From NCBI GenBank assembly GCA_050330995.1, contig JBHJHI010000053.1, positions 25,303-89,302 on the forward strand: a stretch of DNA of 64,000 nucleotides, written 5' to 3'. The stretch comes from Thermohalobaculum sp050330995. Its GTDB lineage: Bacteria > Pseudomonadota > Alphaproteobacteria > Rhodobacterales > Rhodobacteraceae. Shown piece after piece: positions 63,191-64,000 of the stretch; positions within the stretch are counted from its first letter, which is position 1, and every line of letters starts with the position of its first letter. The translations under genes and the position numbers were made by a program. The notes below the pieces were generated by a model. The model saw only the letters and a program-made list of their open reading frames with translations. It was not told the DNA's origin and searched no databases.

Positions 63191-63219
63191 TGCCTAGAGC
63201 AAGCGCCGCGCTGCTTCAA
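63191..63219 (-). promoter_or_regulatory. Candidate promoter for acs
   Basis: On the minus strand TTGAAG (63214-63219) and TAGGCA (63191-63196) are 17 bases apart, and transcription would start about 60 bases before the acs ATG. The -10 match is weak. Confidence 0.3.
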
Positions 63220-63287
63220 CGACGAAGCGCCGCCGTCGTGGAACTTTGTTTCGTGGAACGGGCGGCCGAACGGGGGTCTCATACCGT

Positions 63288-64000
63288 TCAGCCCGGCAGC
63301 CAGACCTCGACGGTACCGCGACGCGGCAGAGGCCGATAATGGGTGAAGTCGCGCACCCGTCCCGGCGGCGCCTCCGGCGCGAGCAGCGAGGACACCCGCT
63401 CGGCGAGGGGGCGGTCGGCGCTGTGGAAGAAGCGCAGGTTCGCGCGCGAGACGCGCGCCGGGACGCGGCGCAGCTCGACCGCCCCGGCGAGCCGCCCGCG
63501 CAGCCGCTCGGCGAGCACCGCCGCCCGGCCCAGCGCGCCGTCGGCGTAGTGCACGACTACCCGCGCGGGCGCGGGTGCGCCGGCGGAAGGCGCGTCCGAG
63601 GGGACTTCGGGGGGCGACGCAGGCGCGGGCAGGCTCGGCGCCATCGCGGCGACGCGCTCGGCGCGCGGCAACGGGATCGGCGCCACGGCACCGTCCCCGA
63701 ACCCCGACCCGGCCGGCGGGGCGCCCCCCCGATCGGGCCCGGCGACGCTCGCGAGGGCCGACGGAGAGGCCGGGGCGCCCTCGACGCGCGCGACCCGGTC
63801 GGGCGCCCCGGCCGGGGGCTCCCGGCCGTCGACGAGGATCGCGCCCATGATCGACGCGGCCGCGACGGTGCTGAACGCGAGGCCCGCGCCGAGGAAGCGC
63901 CGGTCGCGCGGCGTCGCGTCGGGCAGCGCCGAGGCCGCCCCGGCCCTGAGACCGGACGCCGCCCGCCCGGACGCGGGACGGGCGCCGCGCGTCCGGCGCG
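63288..64000 (-). CDS. Membrane-anchored protein with LytR_C-like C-terminal domain, 5'-truncated
   Basis: The frame is open to the right edge, so the N-terminus is missing. It contains one membrane segment (FLGAGLAFSTVAAASIMGAILV) at about 63830-63895, a Pro/Ala-rich linker of about 85 residues, and a C-terminal domain of about 95 residues starting ARVVVHYADGALG and ending DFTHYRPLPRRGTVEVWLPG. The last part resembles the LytR_C-type module of envelope proteins in alphaproteobacteria. ATG 63848 falls inside the membrane helix and is not the true start. Function unknown. Confidence 0.6.
   Translation of the reverse strand, partial: RRTRGARPASGRAASGLRAGAASALPDATPRDRRFLGAGLAFSTVAAASIMGAILVDGREPPAGAPDRVARVEGAPASPSALASVAGPDRGGAPPAGSGFGDGAVAPIPLPRAERVAAMAPSLPAPASPPEVPSDAPSAGAPAPARVVVHYADGALGRAAVLAERLRGRLAGAVELRRVPARVSRANLRFFHSADRPLAERVSSLLAPEAPPGRVRDFTHYRPLPRRGTVEVWLPG

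Overview
The window is about 72-73% G+C by eye, densely coding, and has no rRNA, tRNA, insertion sequence, integrase or CRISPR array that I can find. Several gene sets point to a high-GC alphaproteobacterium, most likely in or near Rhodobacterales: glyA followed by nrdR-ribD-ribE...ribB-ribH-nusB; ppk1-ppx next to hdaA and an AI-2E permease; proS-lolC-lolD; class I lysyl-tRNA synthetase (lysK) beside a TerB-like gene; short-form ProS; OlsB; and acs with DUF4212-actP. The genus cannot be read from the sequence.

Layout. 1-4.3 kb: end of a class III aminotransferase, a small membrane protein, an EamA exporter, an SDR oxidoreductase, a SpoIIAA-like protein and an enoyl-CoA hydratase. 4.8-9.5 kb: glycogen branching enzyme and a GH13-type enzyme resembling glucosylglycerol hydrolase. 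9.6-13.8 kb: olsB, msrB, a methyltransferase, a HAD nucleotidase, a membrane protein and an UPF0173 hydrolase. 14.1-15.9 kb: gatC-gatA. 16-21.2 kb: a secreted CAP/RTX protein and dnaE. 21.4-26.8 kb: agmatinase, DoxX, small proteins, and the tightly overlapping proS-lolC-lolD-orf98 operon. 26.8-27.2 kb: an AT-richer non-coding region with a likely small RNA gene. 27.2-33.1 kb: AI-2E permease, hdaA, ppk1 and ppx, read right to left. 33.7-36.7 kb: pilin-like protein, nadK, glyA. 36.9-39.6 kb: two membrane proteins, a Tat-type histidine-phosphatase-like protein and a P460-like cytochrome lipoprotein. 39.8-45.2 kb: nrdR and the riboflavin block with udgX between ribE and ribB, ending in nusB. 45.4-54.1 kb: DUF2252, DUF2141 and a 2113-residue tailspike-like protein. 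54.2-64 kb: lysK, TerB-like, dacB, nadD, actP-DUF4212, acs and a truncated membrane-anchored protein.

Most genes are housekeeping: translation (gatCA, proS, lysK), replication and its control (dnaE, hdaA), repair (udgX, msrB), cofactors (rib genes, nadD, nadK, glyA), polyphosphate metabolism (ppk1/ppx), envelope (lolCD, olsB, dacB) and acetate uptake and activation (actP, DUF4212, acs). The accessory signals that stand out are the probable sRNA near 27.1 kb, the orphan giant tailspike-like gene, the CAP/SdrD/RTX secreted protein, the orphan pilin-like protein, the GlgB/GH13 pair, and a ppk1 gene that seems to lack a standard start codon.
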